Source: Planctomycetaceae bacterium
GTDB lineage: Bacteria > Planctomycetota > Phycisphaerae > SM23-33
Assembly: GCA_039680605.1 (NCBI GenBank)
Contig: JBDKTA010000068.1
Span: 1 to 64,000, forward strand
Length of the DNA: 64,000 bases
Direction of reading: 5' to 3'
Of the stretch, positions 8,261-17,562 are shown piece after piece. Under the pieces are notes generated by a model. That model was not told where the DNA came from, searched no databases, and saw nothing but the letters and a program-made list of their open reading frames with translations. Numbering within the stretch: the first letter of the stretch is position 1; each line of letters begins with the position of its first letter. A program made the position numbers and the translations under genes.

Positions 8261-8285
8261 CGAAAAGCCGTCATGGCACCGGGGA
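8261..8285. repeat. Degenerate single arm of the 34-bp inverted-repeat family
   Basis: The stretch CGAAAAGCCGTCATGGCACC followed by GGGGAC resembles the right arm and flank of the element at 4362-4402. It lies between divergent genes. It may be a relic. Confidence 0.45.
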
Positions 8286-8351
8286 CCATGGACCCTATAT
8301 AATCTCTGCCCGGGTTGAAGTGATAGACCTTAACCGACAGGATCATCCACC

Positions 8352-9989
8352 ATGAAGTCATGCATAGCAGCGATGGCAATGCTCGGGGCATTCTCATTAT
8401 CCCTCGCGGCGGCCGACGAGCCCTCGCAGATCAAGACCCAGGCGATCAAGGCAACCTGGCAGTTCAGCATCGATGAGGGCAACACGTTCATCGACGCCCT
8501 GCCGCCGACCGCCAAGACGCTCATGGCAAAAGCGACCTTCACCATCGACGATCCCCAGACCGTGGCGGGGCTGTGGCTGGCGCACGTGGATGAGAAGCTG
8601 CCCAACCCGCTGTCGCCGGCGTATATCGCCAGCGCCTTCGCGATGGCCGGTCATCGAGAGGCTCGCGACCGAAACTGCGGCGCCAGCCCGCTGTGGACCT
8701 ACACCAAGGTGCAGATCAACGGAAAGGACATCACCGGCCCGCAGGAGGCCATGGTCTACACGGCTCTGCCCATCGAGCCGGCGGGCCTGCTGGTCAAGGG
8801 CTCCAACACGCTGACCGTCTCGGGAACGCTCTGGTCGCTGGCGACCGGGAAAAACCCCTGCCCGACCAAGCCGCTGCAACTGCTCGCCGCCGCGCCCCAG
8901 CCGGCAGCCGTCCTGGGCGGACCGCTGCTGGGAATGCTCGGGCCAGACGGCGTAACCGTCAACTGCGCCACGGCGTTGCCCGCGGCCGTCACTGTTACGG
9001 CAATGCCCACCGAGCCCGCCGGAGCGGAAGTTTCCGCCGCCTCGCCGGTGGGACTGTATCACCAGGTCAAGCTCCCGCTGCCTGCCGGTACACGAAAGTT
9101 CAGCTATAGCGTCACCAGCCGCGTCGGCGCGCATGAAGCCAAGGCCGGACCTTTTGCCGCCCGGCTGCCCGCGCCCGACGGCAAAGGCTTCAAGCTCGTG
9201 GCCATGGGCAACACGCGCTGCCACGTGTACACCGTCGAGAGCGGGCCGAAGCTTGCCGCGGGCATGCTGGCGGTCAACCCCGACATCTTTGTGCATGTCG
9301 GGCAGGTCGTCGAACTGGCGACGTGGGACTATCACTGGGAGCCGTTCTTCTTCAATCAGTACCGCCCGCTGATCTCGGCCGTCCCGACGTACCTGAGCCC
9401 CGACGGCGGCGACCACATCGGCCGCGTGTTCCGGGCCTTCGGCACCGCCGGCGACGACAAGCCGATGAACTGGACAGCCGCCTTCGGCGACGTGCGACTG
9501 ATCGGCTGCGACGGGGCGTACGAATGGAAGGCCGGAAACGACAACGCCAAGTGGCTCGAGTCGGTGCTGCAGGGCGCCAAGGAAAAGTACATCATCGCCT
9601 TCGATCATTTTCCCGGCTACACCGACGGTTACCAGAGCAGCCCGCACGGCGGGGCCGGCGAGCGCACGTTTCCGCCGATCAAGCAGTGCCGTGAGCTGAT
9701 CCTGCCGATGCTGGGCAAGTACAAAGCCACCGCCCTGGTCTCGGCGTACGACTACAACTACGAACGCATCGAGCCCACGCCCGACAAGGGCGTCACGTGC
9801 ATCATCGTCGGCGCCGGCGGGGCCAAGACCTACTGCCAGGGTTCGCCCAACGAGTTCACCAAGACCGCCAAGTGGATCCGAGTCACGTCGTTCGTGCAGT
9901 TCGAACTCAAGGACGGCTCAATGGAGATGACCGCTATCGGCATCGACGGAAAACCGATCGACTCGAAGACCTTCAAACCAAGACAGTGA
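8352..9989 (+). CDS. Secreted calcineurin-like phosphoesterase fold protein lacking metal ligands
   Basis: A 545-residue exported protein with signal peptide (residues 1-21, ending LSLAAA). An N-terminal beta-rich half (to about 285) is followed by a purple-acid-phosphatase-like half. Several metal-ligand positions are replaced: the first GD reads VAMGN, the second reads FVHVGQVVE, the GNH position reads SPDGGD, and the GHxHxYER motif reads AYDYNYER. The FDHFPGY segment retains one histidine. It is therefore probably not a standard phosphatase and may be a binding pseudoenzyme (inference). It is convergent with the gene at 9993. Confidence 0.7.
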   Translation: MKSCIAAMAMLGAFSLSLAAADEPSQIKTQAIKATWQFSIDEGNTFIDALPPTAKTLMAKATFTIDDPQTVAGLWLAHVDEKLPNPLSPAYIASAFAMAGHREARDRNCGASPLWTYTKVQINGKDITGPQEAMVYTALPIEPAGLLVKGSNTLTVSGTLWSLATGKNPCPTKPLQLLAAAPQPAAVLGGPLLGMLGPDGVTVNCATALPAAVTVTAMPTEPAGAEVSAASPVGLYHQVKLPLPAGTRKFSYSVTSRVGAHEAKAGPFAARLPAPDGKGFKLVAMGNTRCHVYTVESGPKLAAGMLAVNPDIFVHVGQVVELATWDYHWEPFFFNQYRPLISAVPTYLSPDGGDHIGRVFRAFGTAGDDKPMNWTAAFGDVRLIGCDGAYEWKAGNDNAKWLESVLQGAKEKYIIAFDHFPGYTDGYQSSPHGGAGERTFPPIKQCRELILPMLGKYKATALVSAYDYNYERIEPTPDKGVTCIIVGAGGAKTYCQGSPNEFTKTAKWIRVTSFVQFELKDGSMEMTAIGIDGKPIDSKTFKPRQ

Positions 9990-9992
9990 CCG

Positions 9993-10757
9993 CTAAATCA
10001 CTCGCTGGTGCTTGTCGGCGGGACGGCGTCGGATCCGCGTCCAGTACTCTTCGCGCACGTCGTCGTCAATATGCACGGGCCCGCCGCCGGCCCAGTGGCG
10101 ATCCTGCCCGTTCTTTTTGCAGCCGGAAATCCAATACTCGTCGCCGGTCTCAACATCGCGATAGTTCGCATAGTTTCCCTGGCCCTTGAGGCTCTGGAAC
10201 CGCTTGCCGCGGTAGTAGAGCATCCTGCCGGTCCTGGAAAATCGCACACGTCCTATCCACGCAGCCCCGCAGTCATTCTGCCCGGACTTCACCTCCACGT
10301 ACATGATCCGAGACCGCATCTTATTCCAAGCCGGTTCACGAGCAACTGGTTGTACTGACCAGAAACGCAGCGTGGCGTTGCCGCCCAGTTCAATCACCCA
10401 TCGTTGCGTATCGCTGCATATCCAGACCTCTTCTCCCGCTCGCCAAAGCTCCCCGTAGAGCCTCGGCATCTCGTGCGCAGGCAACCGCAGGCCCGTATTG
10501 CCTGCCGCCCAGAGTATGATGAGACTTTCGCAGTCCCCCAACGGCAGGCCCTTGAGCCATTCCACCACATCCTCATAGGAGAGAATCGAAGAATCAATCG
10601 CCCCAGCCTCCTCCATGGCAGACAAAGCCCCCCTCACGTGTTCAATAAGCTCCCTGGCCTGCGCTGAAGGCAATAGGAGTTCGCTATTCTTGCGCCGCAG
10701 TTCAGGAATGCGATCTATTCGGGCACGTATCTCCCTTGCCGGATTCATGAGGTTCAC
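9993..10757 (-). CDS. Protein of unknown function with a conserved RIGRVxFSxTG-type C-terminal domain
   Basis: I do not recognise a function. The 254-residue protein has no signal peptide or membrane segment. The C-terminal third (about 165-240) contains AWIGRVRFSRTGRMLYYRGK, NYRDVETGDEYWISGCKKNG and a final EEYW segment, a pattern I recall from small stand-alone bacterial proteins of unknown role. The N-terminal part is helical, with an acidic stretch and several tryptophans, and may be a separate domain. It is convergent with the preceding gene by 3 bases. Base composition is a little lower in GC than its neighbours. A second ATG three codons in could be the start. Confidence 0.6.
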   Translation of the reverse strand: MNLMNPAREIRARIDRIPELRRKNSELLLPSAQARELIEHVRGALSAMEEAGAIDSSILSYEDVVEWLKGLPLGDCESLIILWAAGNTGLRLPAHEMPRLYGELWRAGEEVWICSDTQRWVIELGGNATLRFWSVQPVAREPAWNKMRSRIMYVEVKSGQNDCGAAWIGRVRFSRTGRMLYYRGKRFQSLKGQGNYANYRDVETGDEYWISGCKKNGQDRHWAGGGPVHIDDDVREEYWTRIRRRPADKHQRVI

Positions 10758-10814
10758 CGTGACTAGGCGACAAAGCCCTCGACCACAGAACCATTCGTCG
10801 TCGCGAGGGCCGCT

Positions 10815-11528
10815 TTACTGTTGTGCGAAGACGCGCTTGAGCAGAGCCGTGGTACGGGCCGCCGGGTCTTCGCGGATGCTTTGCTCTTCCTGGGCGACCA
10901 CTTTGAACAAGCCCTCCAGGGCCCGGCTGGTCACGTAATCTTCGATGCCCGGCAGTTGCGGTTTGGCTGACAGCGGGATGGCGTTATACCGTCCGACCAG
11001 GTCGTTCCAGCCCTTGACGACGCCCAGGCGCCCCATCTGGTCGGACACGATCGGCATGTACAGGCTCTTGAGGCGGGCCGAGGTCCTCTGCCTGAAATAA
11101 TCGGTGGCCGCCGTCTTACTGCCGCCGGTGAGGATCAGACGGGCGTCGTCAAAGCTCATCTCTTTGATGGCGTCGATGAAGACCGGACCGGCCTGCGTTG
11201 CGGCGTGTTCGGCGGCAGCGTTCATCTGCCGCTCAAAGGCATCTACCTGACCGCCCAGCCCGACTTTGCGCAACGTAGCGGCTGCTTTGTCAAACTGCGA
11301 GGGCACGGTGATCTTGAGCAGCGCGCTGCTGAAATAGCCCCCCGGGGTGGAGGTCTTGGCCACGGCGTTTTCCGTGCCGACCTTCAACGCTTCGCCCAAG
11401 CCGCGGGCAATCGTGTTATCGTCCAGGGGCATGCCCATGGCGCCGAGCATCGAATCGAAATCGGAGTTGCAGCCGCCCGTCAAGAGGGCAGCCACGGCGG
11501 CCACAATGATCGGAACAGTCGTTCTCAC
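10815..11528 (-). CDS. DUF4197 lipoprotein
   Basis: A 237-residue predicted lipoprotein: the N-terminus MRTTVPIIVAAVAALLTGGC ends in a lipobox with Cys20. The body matches DUF4197 in layout, with repeated helices and the motif ALKVGTENAV followed by GGYF near residue 65 and a conserved FDDARLIL segment. The function of this family is unknown; members are usually periplasmic. It sits 23 bases downstream of the AsmA-like gene on the same strand and probably forms an operon with it. Confidence 0.75.
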   Translation of the reverse strand: MRTTVPIIVAAVAALLTGGCNSDFDSMLGAMGMPLDDNTIARGLGEALKVGTENAVAKTSTPGGYFSSALLKITVPSQFDKAAATLRKVGLGGQVDAFERQMNAAAEHAATQAGPVFIDAIKEMSFDDARLILTGGSKTAATDYFRQRTSARLKSLYMPIVSDQMGRLGVVKGWNDLVGRYNAIPLSAKPQLPGIEDYVTSRALEGLFKVVAQEEQSIREDPAARTTALLKRVFAQQ

Positions 11529-11551
11529 TGCACGCGCTCCTTATTCCGGAG

Positions 11552-12391
11552 TTATTTCTTTGGCGAGCCAAACAGGTCGCCCAGGCTCTTGTTGATATCC
11601 TGCGTCGCCTTTTCGGCGCCGCTCTTGATCTGGGCTGCCGCATCACCGGAAGCCTGCTGGAGCATCTTGCCGGCCTGCTCGCCCATGGCGTTGGCGGCGG
11701 CAGTGGCGTCGTGGTTGAGTATCCTGGTCAGGTCGCCGGGGATGGCGCCTTTCCCTTTTTCCGCCACGGCAGCGATGACGGCAGGAAAGATCCTGCTGAT
11801 CAGCGTGCCGATGGTCGCTCCATCCGGACCGTCGCTGGAAAGATTCTTGAGTTCGATGGCCGGGACTTTGACCGTCAGCGGCGCACCGGCGCCCAGGTAA
11901 AAGTTCGCCACGACGTTTCGAATCACCAGCATGTCGACCTTGATCTTCTTACCCGGGCTCTTGTCGTCGGGCTGCTGCTTGTTGGCGCCACCGCCGAGCT
12001 GTTTGACGTGGTCGAGGATTACCGAGATATTGTTCTTGCCGCCCGCCATTTCGATGTTGACGTCCAGCCCGTCGAGCACCAGCGACGAAATCTGGACCGG
12101 GCTGCCGATCACGCTGGAAGGCTGCACTTCCATGCTGAACAAGCCGGTGTTGATCAGGTGCGGGCTCTTGAAGCCCTGGGGGTTGGCGATTTTGAGCTGG
12201 TCGATCCTTGTGCTGCCGTTGAGCAGGCTGATGTTGACGTCCTTGACGGCCGTATCGACGCCCAGGGCATATTTTCCGCCCTGCTCGATGCCGCTCTTGG
12301 CCAGCGTGTCGATCATGGCCCACAAGCCGCCGACACTCAGAACAATCAAAGCCACGATTGCCAGAATGGTTCGCTTGACGGTCTTCTTCAT
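11552..12391 (-). CDS. AsmA-like / DUF748-like envelope protein
   Basis: A 279-residue protein anchored by an N-terminal membrane helix (about residues 8-28). After it comes an AsmA-type beta segment (YALGVDTAVKDVNISLLNGS, IANPQGF, LDGLDVNIEM). The C-terminal 80 residues are alanine- and glutamine-rich and likely helical or coiled. AsmA-family proteins act in lipid transport or envelope assembly; this short version lacks the long repeat groove, so its role is uncertain. It probably forms an operon with the DUF4197 gene. Confidence 0.65.
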   Translation of the reverse strand: MKKTVKRTILAIVALIVLSVGGLWAMIDTLAKSGIEQGGKYALGVDTAVKDVNISLLNGSTRIDQLKIANPQGFKSPHLINTGLFSMEVQPSSVIGSPVQISSLVLDGLDVNIEMAGGKNNISVILDHVKQLGGGANKQQPDDKSPGKKIKVDMLVIRNVVANFYLGAGAPLTVKVPAIELKNLSSDGPDGATIGTLISRIFPAVIAAVAEKGKGAIPGDLTRILNHDATAAANAMGEQAGKMLQQASGDAAAQIKSGAEKATQDINKSLGDLFGSPKK

Positions 12392-12561
12392 GATTTGCGC
12401 CTTTCAATTGGGTCGAGAGAACATGTGCGATGATAGTCCGGCAGCGCTGCGAGTCAAGATATAACCAATGAGATTGTTCTCTTGCCTCGCGTGCGGATCG
12501 GATAACGGGAACATATTACGAAGCGGCGGGGGGACGGGAGGGTTGTACTGATGAGAACACC

Positions 12562-15387
12562 ATGCCGGATACTTCGTCACCAACATATAAGGCAGCGGCT
12601 GCACGGCTGATCCTCATCGGCTTATTGATGCTGCCGGTTGCGGCTGCGAGGGCGGATTGGCCCACCTACATGCAGAACCCCGCGCGCAGCGGGGCGTGCG
12701 ATGAGACACTGGCCATGCCGCTGCAGTTGCAGTGGGTACACCAGTCGCGGCCTCCGGAGCCAAGTTGGCCCGGGCCTGCCCATCACGACTACTATCACAA
12801 CCGCCGTAATCTCAAGCCGATGGTCACATTCGACGTGGTGGACCAGATCGTCGCGTCGCGCGGGCGGGTGCTGTTTGGCTCGTCGGCCGAGGGCAAGGTG
12901 TACTGCCTTGATGCCGCCGACGGCAAAATCGTGTGGACGTTTGCCACCGAAGGCCCGGTGCGCCTGGCGCCGACGGTTGAGGGCGACAGCGTGATCTTCG
13001 GCAGCGATGACGGATGCGTGTACAGCGTTGCCTTTGCCGACGGGCGGCTGAAGTGGAAGACGCGCCTGACGGATCGCGACCGGCGCATCGGCGGCACCGG
13101 TCGCATCACCAGCGCCTGGCCGGTGCGGGCGGGCGGCCTGGTGCAGGGCGGCAAGGCGTACTTCTGCGCGGGCATCTTTCCGATGTACGGCGCGTATTAC
13201 TGCTGCCTGGACGTTCAGACGGGCAAGCTGCTGGCGAGCAAAAAGATCGACGATTCGGCGCAGGGGTACCTGCATAACGGCGGCGGGGCGGCTCAGGCAC
13301 AGACCGGCGCCGTGCCGAAGATGGCCGTGCTGGGGCCACTGGGCGCAGCGCCCAAAGCAGGCGGGCTGATTTTCAATTCTATCATCGCCCGCAAATACCG
13401 CTGCGGGTTGATCGCCTGCAAGAACATCCATGTCGCCGGCGGGGATGGCGAAGTGGCGGCGTTCGTTCCACCCGACTACAACAAGGGCGAACCCCGGATC
13501 GTCTGGGAGGCAAAGGTCGAGGGAAGAGCGTACGGTCTGGCGATCGACAGCGGGCGGTTGCTGGTCAGCACGGATGCGGGAAAGGTCTACTGCTTTGGCG
13601 CGGGCAAGGCGCAGGCGGGGCTGCGTACGAACGCCAAACCGCAAGCGGTTGAGGCCAGATTCGCTGAACTGGGCGCGAAGATACTGAAGATCGCGGATAT
13701 CGACCGGGGGTATGCGCTGGTGACGGATGCGCGGGACGGGAAGCTCGCCTGCGCGATTGCGGGGGGTTCGCAGTTCCAGGTCGTGTGCTGGACTACCACC
13801 GACGAGGCGTCCGCCGCGGTGCAGAAGACCGTTGATGAGGCGGGACTGTCGCATCGTGTCAGCGTGCATCGCGCGCCGGCGGAGGGCAAGACGCTGCCAT
13901 ACAGCGACTACCTGTTCAACGTGATCGTTCACGAGGGATTGCTGCAGGGCAAGGCCCTGGAGGCAAATCGCGAGGAACTCAATCGAGTCCTGCGACCCTG
14001 CGGGGGCGTCGCGATGCTGGGCAAGTCGCTCGACGAGGTGATTCGCCGCGGTGCGCTCAAGGGCGGCGGAACGTGGTCGCACTCTTACGCCGACCCGGGC
14101 AACAGCACCTGCAGCGGCGACGAACTGGTCAGCGGTCCGCTGGCCCTGCAGTGGTTCGGGGCGCCGGGCCCGCGCGAGATGGTCGACCGCCACAACCGCG
14201 GCGCGGCGCCGGTCTGGGCCAACGGCGTGCTGTACGTGTCGGGTTACGACTACCTCTACTGCCTCGACGCCTACAACGGCACGCTGCGCTGGCAGAAGCC
14301 CCTGCCCGCCTCGGCCCGCATGGACGCCACGCGCGACAGCGGCAACATGGCCGCTCGCGACGACGTGCTCTACGTCTCGGCCGGCGGGCAGTGCCTGGCG
14401 CTCGACGCCCGCAGCGGCGAGGTCCGCCGCACCTTCGACGCCGCCGCCGACGGCGCCAAGTGCGAATGGGGCTACGTCGCCAGCGTGGACGACATGCTCA
14501 TCGGCAGCGCCTCGCGCAGCGGCGCGCACCGCCGCGTGCAGGATCAGAACAGTTGGCACTGGGCGTACGACGGCGGGCGGCCCCTGGTAACCAGCACGAA
14601 CCTCTTCGCCTTCGACCGCTCCAGCGGCAAGCGGGCCTGGACGTACACGCCGCCCTCGGGCGCCATCGTCAACGCCGCCATCGCCATTGACGGCGGACGG
14701 GTGTTCTTCGTCGAGAGCACCAATCCCGCCTCCAGCCAAGCCCCCGACAGCAAGAGCACGCTGGAGGTGCTCGTGGGCAAAGGCTCGCAACTGGTCGCGC
14801 TGGACCTGCGCAGCGGCCGCGAGCTCTTTCGCATGCCCGCCGGCCTCGAGACCGTCGAGCACATGCTGTACCTCAGCGTCTCGCGCGGGGTGGCGGTGGC
14901 GTGCGGGTCGCGCACGGAGAAGGTCGGCGACAAGGGCGCCATCCTGCGCCACGATCTGTACGCCTTCGAGGCCGCCACCGGCAAAGCGATGTGGAAGGCC
15001 GTACACACCGCCGCCGGCGCCGAGGGCGTGGGGGCTTCGCACGGCGAGAACGCCTTCCGCCCCTCGATCGTCGGCGACGTGGTGTATATCAATCCCGGCG
15101 CGTATGACCTTCGGACCGGCAAGGCCCTGCCGATCCAGTGGGGCCAGGAAAAGCGCGGCTGCGGCGCGTACGCCATGTCCGCTACGGGCGCATATTTCCG
15201 CCTGTTCAACCCGGCCGTGGCCGACCTGAAAACCGGCCAGACGCAGCGCCTGACGTCCGTCACGCGCCCGGGCTGCTGGATTAACATCATCCCCGCCGGC
15301 GGACTGGTGCTGATCCCCGAAGGCTCCAGTGGCTGCACGTGCCCCTACCAGGTGCAGACATCGCTAGGCTTGATACCCGTCAAATAG
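12562..15387 (+). CDS. Secreted PQQ-type beta-propeller protein with an internal methyltransferase-like domain
   Basis: A 941-residue exported protein. After a signal peptide (about 1-32, ending AARA) comes a set of propeller blades with the quinoprotein signature (GKVYCLDAADGKIVWTFATE). A segment at about 365-495 resembles a class I methyltransferase fold (KILKIADIDRGYALVTDARD, then DYLFNVIVHEGLL, then REELNRVLRPCGGVAML), but its first glycine-rich loop is weak. A second propeller follows (VLYVSGYDYLYCLDAYNGTL, QCLALDARSGEV, LVALDLRSGREL). Cofactor binding cannot be judged from the sequence. The role is unknown; it is transcribed alone. Confidence 0.75.
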   Translation: MPDTSSPTYKAAAARLILIGLLMLPVAAARADWPTYMQNPARSGACDETLAMPLQLQWVHQSRPPEPSWPGPAHHDYYHNRRNLKPMVTFDVVDQIVASRGRVLFGSSAEGKVYCLDAADGKIVWTFATEGPVRLAPTVEGDSVIFGSDDGCVYSVAFADGRLKWKTRLTDRDRRIGGTGRITSAWPVRAGGLVQGGKAYFCAGIFPMYGAYYCCLDVQTGKLLASKKIDDSAQGYLHNGGGAAQAQTGAVPKMAVLGPLGAAPKAGGLIFNSIIARKYRCGLIACKNIHVAGGDGEVAAFVPPDYNKGEPRIVWEAKVEGRAYGLAIDSGRLLVSTDAGKVYCFGAGKAQAGLRTNAKPQAVEARFAELGAKILKIADIDRGYALVTDARDGKLACAIAGGSQFQVVCWTTTDEASAAVQKTVDEAGLSHRVSVHRAPAEGKTLPYSDYLFNVIVHEGLLQGKALEANREELNRVLRPCGGVAMLGKSLDEVIRRGALKGGGTWSHSYADPGNSTCSGDELVSGPLALQWFGAPGPREMVDRHNRGAAPVWANGVLYVSGYDYLYCLDAYNGTLRWQKPLPASARMDATRDSGNMAARDDVLYVSAGGQCLALDARSGEVRRTFDAAADGAKCEWGYVASVDDMLIGSASRSGAHRRVQDQNSWHWAYDGGRPLVTSTNLFAFDRSSGKRAWTYTPPSGAIVNAAIAIDGGRVFFVESTNPASSQAPDSKSTLEVLVGKGSQLVALDLRSGRELFRMPAGLETVEHMLYLSVSRGVAVACGSRTEKVGDKGAILRHDLYAFEAATGKAMWKAVHTAAGAEGVGASHGENAFRPSIVGDVVYINPGAYDLRTGKALPIQWGQEKRGCGAYAMSATGAYFRLFNPAVADLKTGQTQRLTSVTRPGCWINIIPAGGLVLIPEGSSGCTCPYQVQTSLGLIPVK

Positions 15388-15389
15388 CC

Positions 15390-15463
15390 GCTCTGACTGT
15401 TCAGGAAAATTAATTGGCTAGCGGCTGAAGGAATAGGCTATTTTTTAGGCTACTCAGAGCGGA
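15390..15463. terminator. Possible terminator region downstream of the PQQ-propeller gene
   Basis: CCGCTCTGA at 15390-15398 is repeated inverted as TCAGAGCGG at 15455-15463, enclosing an AT-rich stretch with a run of six T. The long loop makes it a weak classical terminator; it may be a relic of a small inverted-repeat element. Confidence 0.35.
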
Positions 15464-15496
15464 TTGCAGCAGCGGGGTTACTTCCTTAGCATAGAG

Positions 15497-16459
15497 ATGA
15501 GGACTATCGTGAAGACGTTTCGTGATATCGCCCCAGCGTTTCTGGAGAACTTTAAGACGTTCGCACAGCAGACGCGCGAGGCGTCAGCCAAGGCTGTCGG
15601 CAAAGACGGCCAGCGCGGGATCGTAGCCGGCATGTACCAGATGGCCAACCACTGCGACGGCGAAAAAGGCAAGCAAGCCAACACCGAGCGCATCTGCCGC
15701 GCCGTGGCCGCGCTGGCCAAGCGGGGCGTGAAGCTGCTGGCCTGCCCCGAAATGTGCCTTCAGGGATACTTCACCTGGGTCAACGGCGACGCCGACAAGG
15801 CCCGCGCGGCTGGGCGAAACCTTGCCGACGACGCGGCGACCTCGTCGCAGATCGCCCAGTTGCGCAAGGCCGCCCGCGCGGCTGGGATGGTGCTGGTCTT
15901 TGGCTTCTCCGAGAAAGCATCGGGGGGCAAGAAGGTCTTCAACTCCATCGGCGTCATCGACGCTGACGGCAAATGGCTGGGCTCGCACCGCAAGAATCCG
16001 CTGTTCCCGTGGGACTTCGAGACCAAGGTCTTCGACGAGCCGCCCAAGGCCGACCGCGTGTCGGTCTTCAAAACGAAGGCCGCCACCATCGGCGTGACCA
16101 ACTGCTTCGACGGCTCCTTCCCCGAGACCATCCGCGCCCTGCGCCTGGCCGGGGCCGAGATGCTCGTCTGGTGCAACGCGGCCGTGGGCGATCCGGTGAT
16201 GGGCAACTTCGACCGCGTGCCCACCGCGTCGTCGTACGCCACCGCGCACAACATGCCTGTCGTCTGCTGCAACGGGGCTGCGGAGAACCTTTCCGGCACC
16301 AGCAACATCTGCGCCGCCGGCGGCGTGCCGATGGTCGTGCTGCCTCCGGGCGAGGAAGGCTACGGCGTGGCGACGGTGAATCTCGCGGCGGCCGCCAACT
16401 GGGAAATCTATCGCACGCGATTGGTGCTCAAACCCAAGGCCCAGACCCCGCGGCCGTAA
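15497..16459 (+). CDS. Carbon-nitrogen hydrolase (nitrilase superfamily amidase)
   Basis: Predicted to hydrolyse a C-N bond (amide, carbamoyl or nitrile). The catalytic triad is visible: Glu85 in LACPEMCLQGY, Lys166 in GSHRKNPLFPW and Cys203 in GVTNCFDGSFPE. The 320-residue length includes an extra N-terminal helix of about 40 residues before the usual first strand. The ATG at 15497 was taken as start; the upstream in-frame start at 15464 has no better ribosome site and no clear AAGGAG is seen for either. There is no signal peptide. The substrate is unknown. Confidence 0.82.
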   Translation: MRTIVKTFRDIAPAFLENFKTFAQQTREASAKAVGKDGQRGIVAGMYQMANHCDGEKGKQANTERICRAVAALAKRGVKLLACPEMCLQGYFTWVNGDADKARAAGRNLADDAATSSQIAQLRKAARAAGMVLVFGFSEKASGGKKVFNSIGVIDADGKWLGSHRKNPLFPWDFETKVFDEPPKADRVSVFKTKAATIGVTNCFDGSFPETIRALRLAGAEMLVWCNAAVGDPVMGNFDRVPTASSYATAHNMPVVCCNGAAENLSGTSNICAAGGVPMVVLPPGEEGYGVATVNLAAAANWEIYRTRLVLKPKAQTPRP

Positions 16460-16465
16460 AGAGAG

Positions 16466-16505
16466 AGTTGTGTGTTGTGAGTCTCACCACTCACCACTCA
16501 CCACT
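16466..16505. repeat. Short-unit inverted array (CTCACCA type)
   Basis: Three CTCACCA units at 16483-16505 face a shorter inverted partner (GTGTTGTGAGT) at 16472-16482. The array fills the 50 bases between two convergent stop codons (16459 and 16510). Confidence 0.75.
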
Positions 16506-16509
16506 GCTT

Positions 16510-16890
16510 TTAGAACTGATACCGCTGTTGTCCGGCGTCGTCGAGGCTGAAGAACTGTCCGGGGATCAGGCGGATCTTGTTCAGGGCGCCGCCGAATCGG
16601 GACTGGATGGCCTTGGTCACGCCGCCCGACAGCAGCGTTTGGAGTTGGAAGCGGTGGGCGGCCGAGTCGACCATCACCGTCAGCACGCCGCGGCTGAAGC
16701 TTTCCAGGGCGGTGTGTTCGGCGATGGACTGCGGGATCATCTCGTCCCACAGCCTGGCCAGGGCGCCGAACTGCGAATATCGCTTGGAGAGCGTGCGTTT
16801 CATGAGCGTCGCCAGAGGCTCGGCCAGAGCGACGGCGCGGTCTTGCTTTTGGCGCTGCTGCCAGACTGTTCGCAGTTGTGAATCGTCCAT
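16510..16890 (-). CDS. DUF721 (DciA-like) protein
   Basis: A 126-residue protein with the DUF721 pattern: RYSQFGALARLWDEMIPQSIAEHT, then the strand SFSRGVLTVMVDSAAHRFQLQ and a C-terminal helix with KIRLIPG. In bacteria with DciA this family helps load the replicative helicase; whether this one does so is not shown. No neighbouring replication gene is present. It is divergent from the thioredoxin-like gene. Confidence 0.7.
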   Translation of the reverse strand: MDDSQLRTVWQQRQKQDRAVALAEPLATLMKRTLSKRYSQFGALARLWDEMIPQSIAEHTALESFSRGVLTVMVDSAAHRFQLQTLLSGGVTKAIQSRFGGALNKIRLIPGQFFSLDDAGQQRYQF

Positions 16891-17063
16891 GTTCGCAGTC
16901 CCATGTCGCCGTCCGTGGCGGCCGCTCGCGACAGGAATAGTGCCAGAACTCTATTTCGAACCATCGCCGTTATCAATCCAAAAACTTCAGGAATATTGGC
17001 ACGTGCTTCTTCCGCCAGCCTGGCGGCGGGCTGAATGCTAGAATGCATACGAAAGGACCTGCC

Positions 17064-17558
17064 ATGAAGAACGACCGCGCGGGGCTCAAGCTGATCGTGT
17101 TGGCGTTGGTTATCGGAGGCGCGGGTTTGGCCTATCGCGGCTGCAACAGGCCCGGACCGCAGGGCGCTTCGAGTAATCTGCCGTGGTTGGAGGATTTCGA
17201 AGCGGCCAAGGCCGCCGCCGCGGCTTCGGGCAAGCCGATGCTCGTGGATTTTACCGGCAGCGACTGGTGCGGCTGGTGCATCAAGCTCGATAACGAGGTC
17301 TTCTCAAAGCCCGCCTTCGAGGCCTACGCGCGGGAGAACCTCATCCTGGTGAAGCTGGATTTCCCCAAGCGCAAGGAACTGCCCGCGGCGATCAAGAGCC
17401 AGAACGAATCATTGTCCCGCCAGTATGGCGTGCGGGGATTCCCAACCATCCTGCTGGTGAGCCCCGACGGCGGCGTGATCGCGCGGACCGGGTACAGGCC
17501 CGGCGGGGCCGAGAGCTATGTCGAGCATCTCAAGACGCTGCTGAGCAAGCGGTCTTAA
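17064..17558 (+). CDS. Thioredoxin-like protein, membrane anchored or exported
   Basis: A 164-residue protein with one N-terminal hydrophobic segment (about 9-24) and a thioredoxin fold. The active site is WCGWC (Cys69 and Cys72) in DFTGSDWCGWCIKLDNEV, and the cis-proline loop is GVRGFPTILL. This layout matches DsbD-gamma/thioredoxin_7-type reductases acting outside the cytoplasm. AAGGACC lies 6 bases before the ATG. No partner disulfide gene is near. Confidence 0.82.
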   Translation: MKNDRAGLKLIVLALVIGGAGLAYRGCNRPGPQGASSNLPWLEDFEAAKAAAAASGKPMLVDFTGSDWCGWCIKLDNEVFSKPAFEAYARENLILVKLDFPKRKELPAAIKSQNESLSRQYGVRGFPTILLVSPDGGVIARTGYRPGGAESYVEHLKTLLSKRS

Positions 17559-17562
17559 GTTG

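Noticed and set aside
12622-15042. 806-residue minus-strand frame opposite the PQQ-propeller gene
   Set aside because: The plus-strand frame has a signal peptide and propeller repeats; the antisense frame has none.
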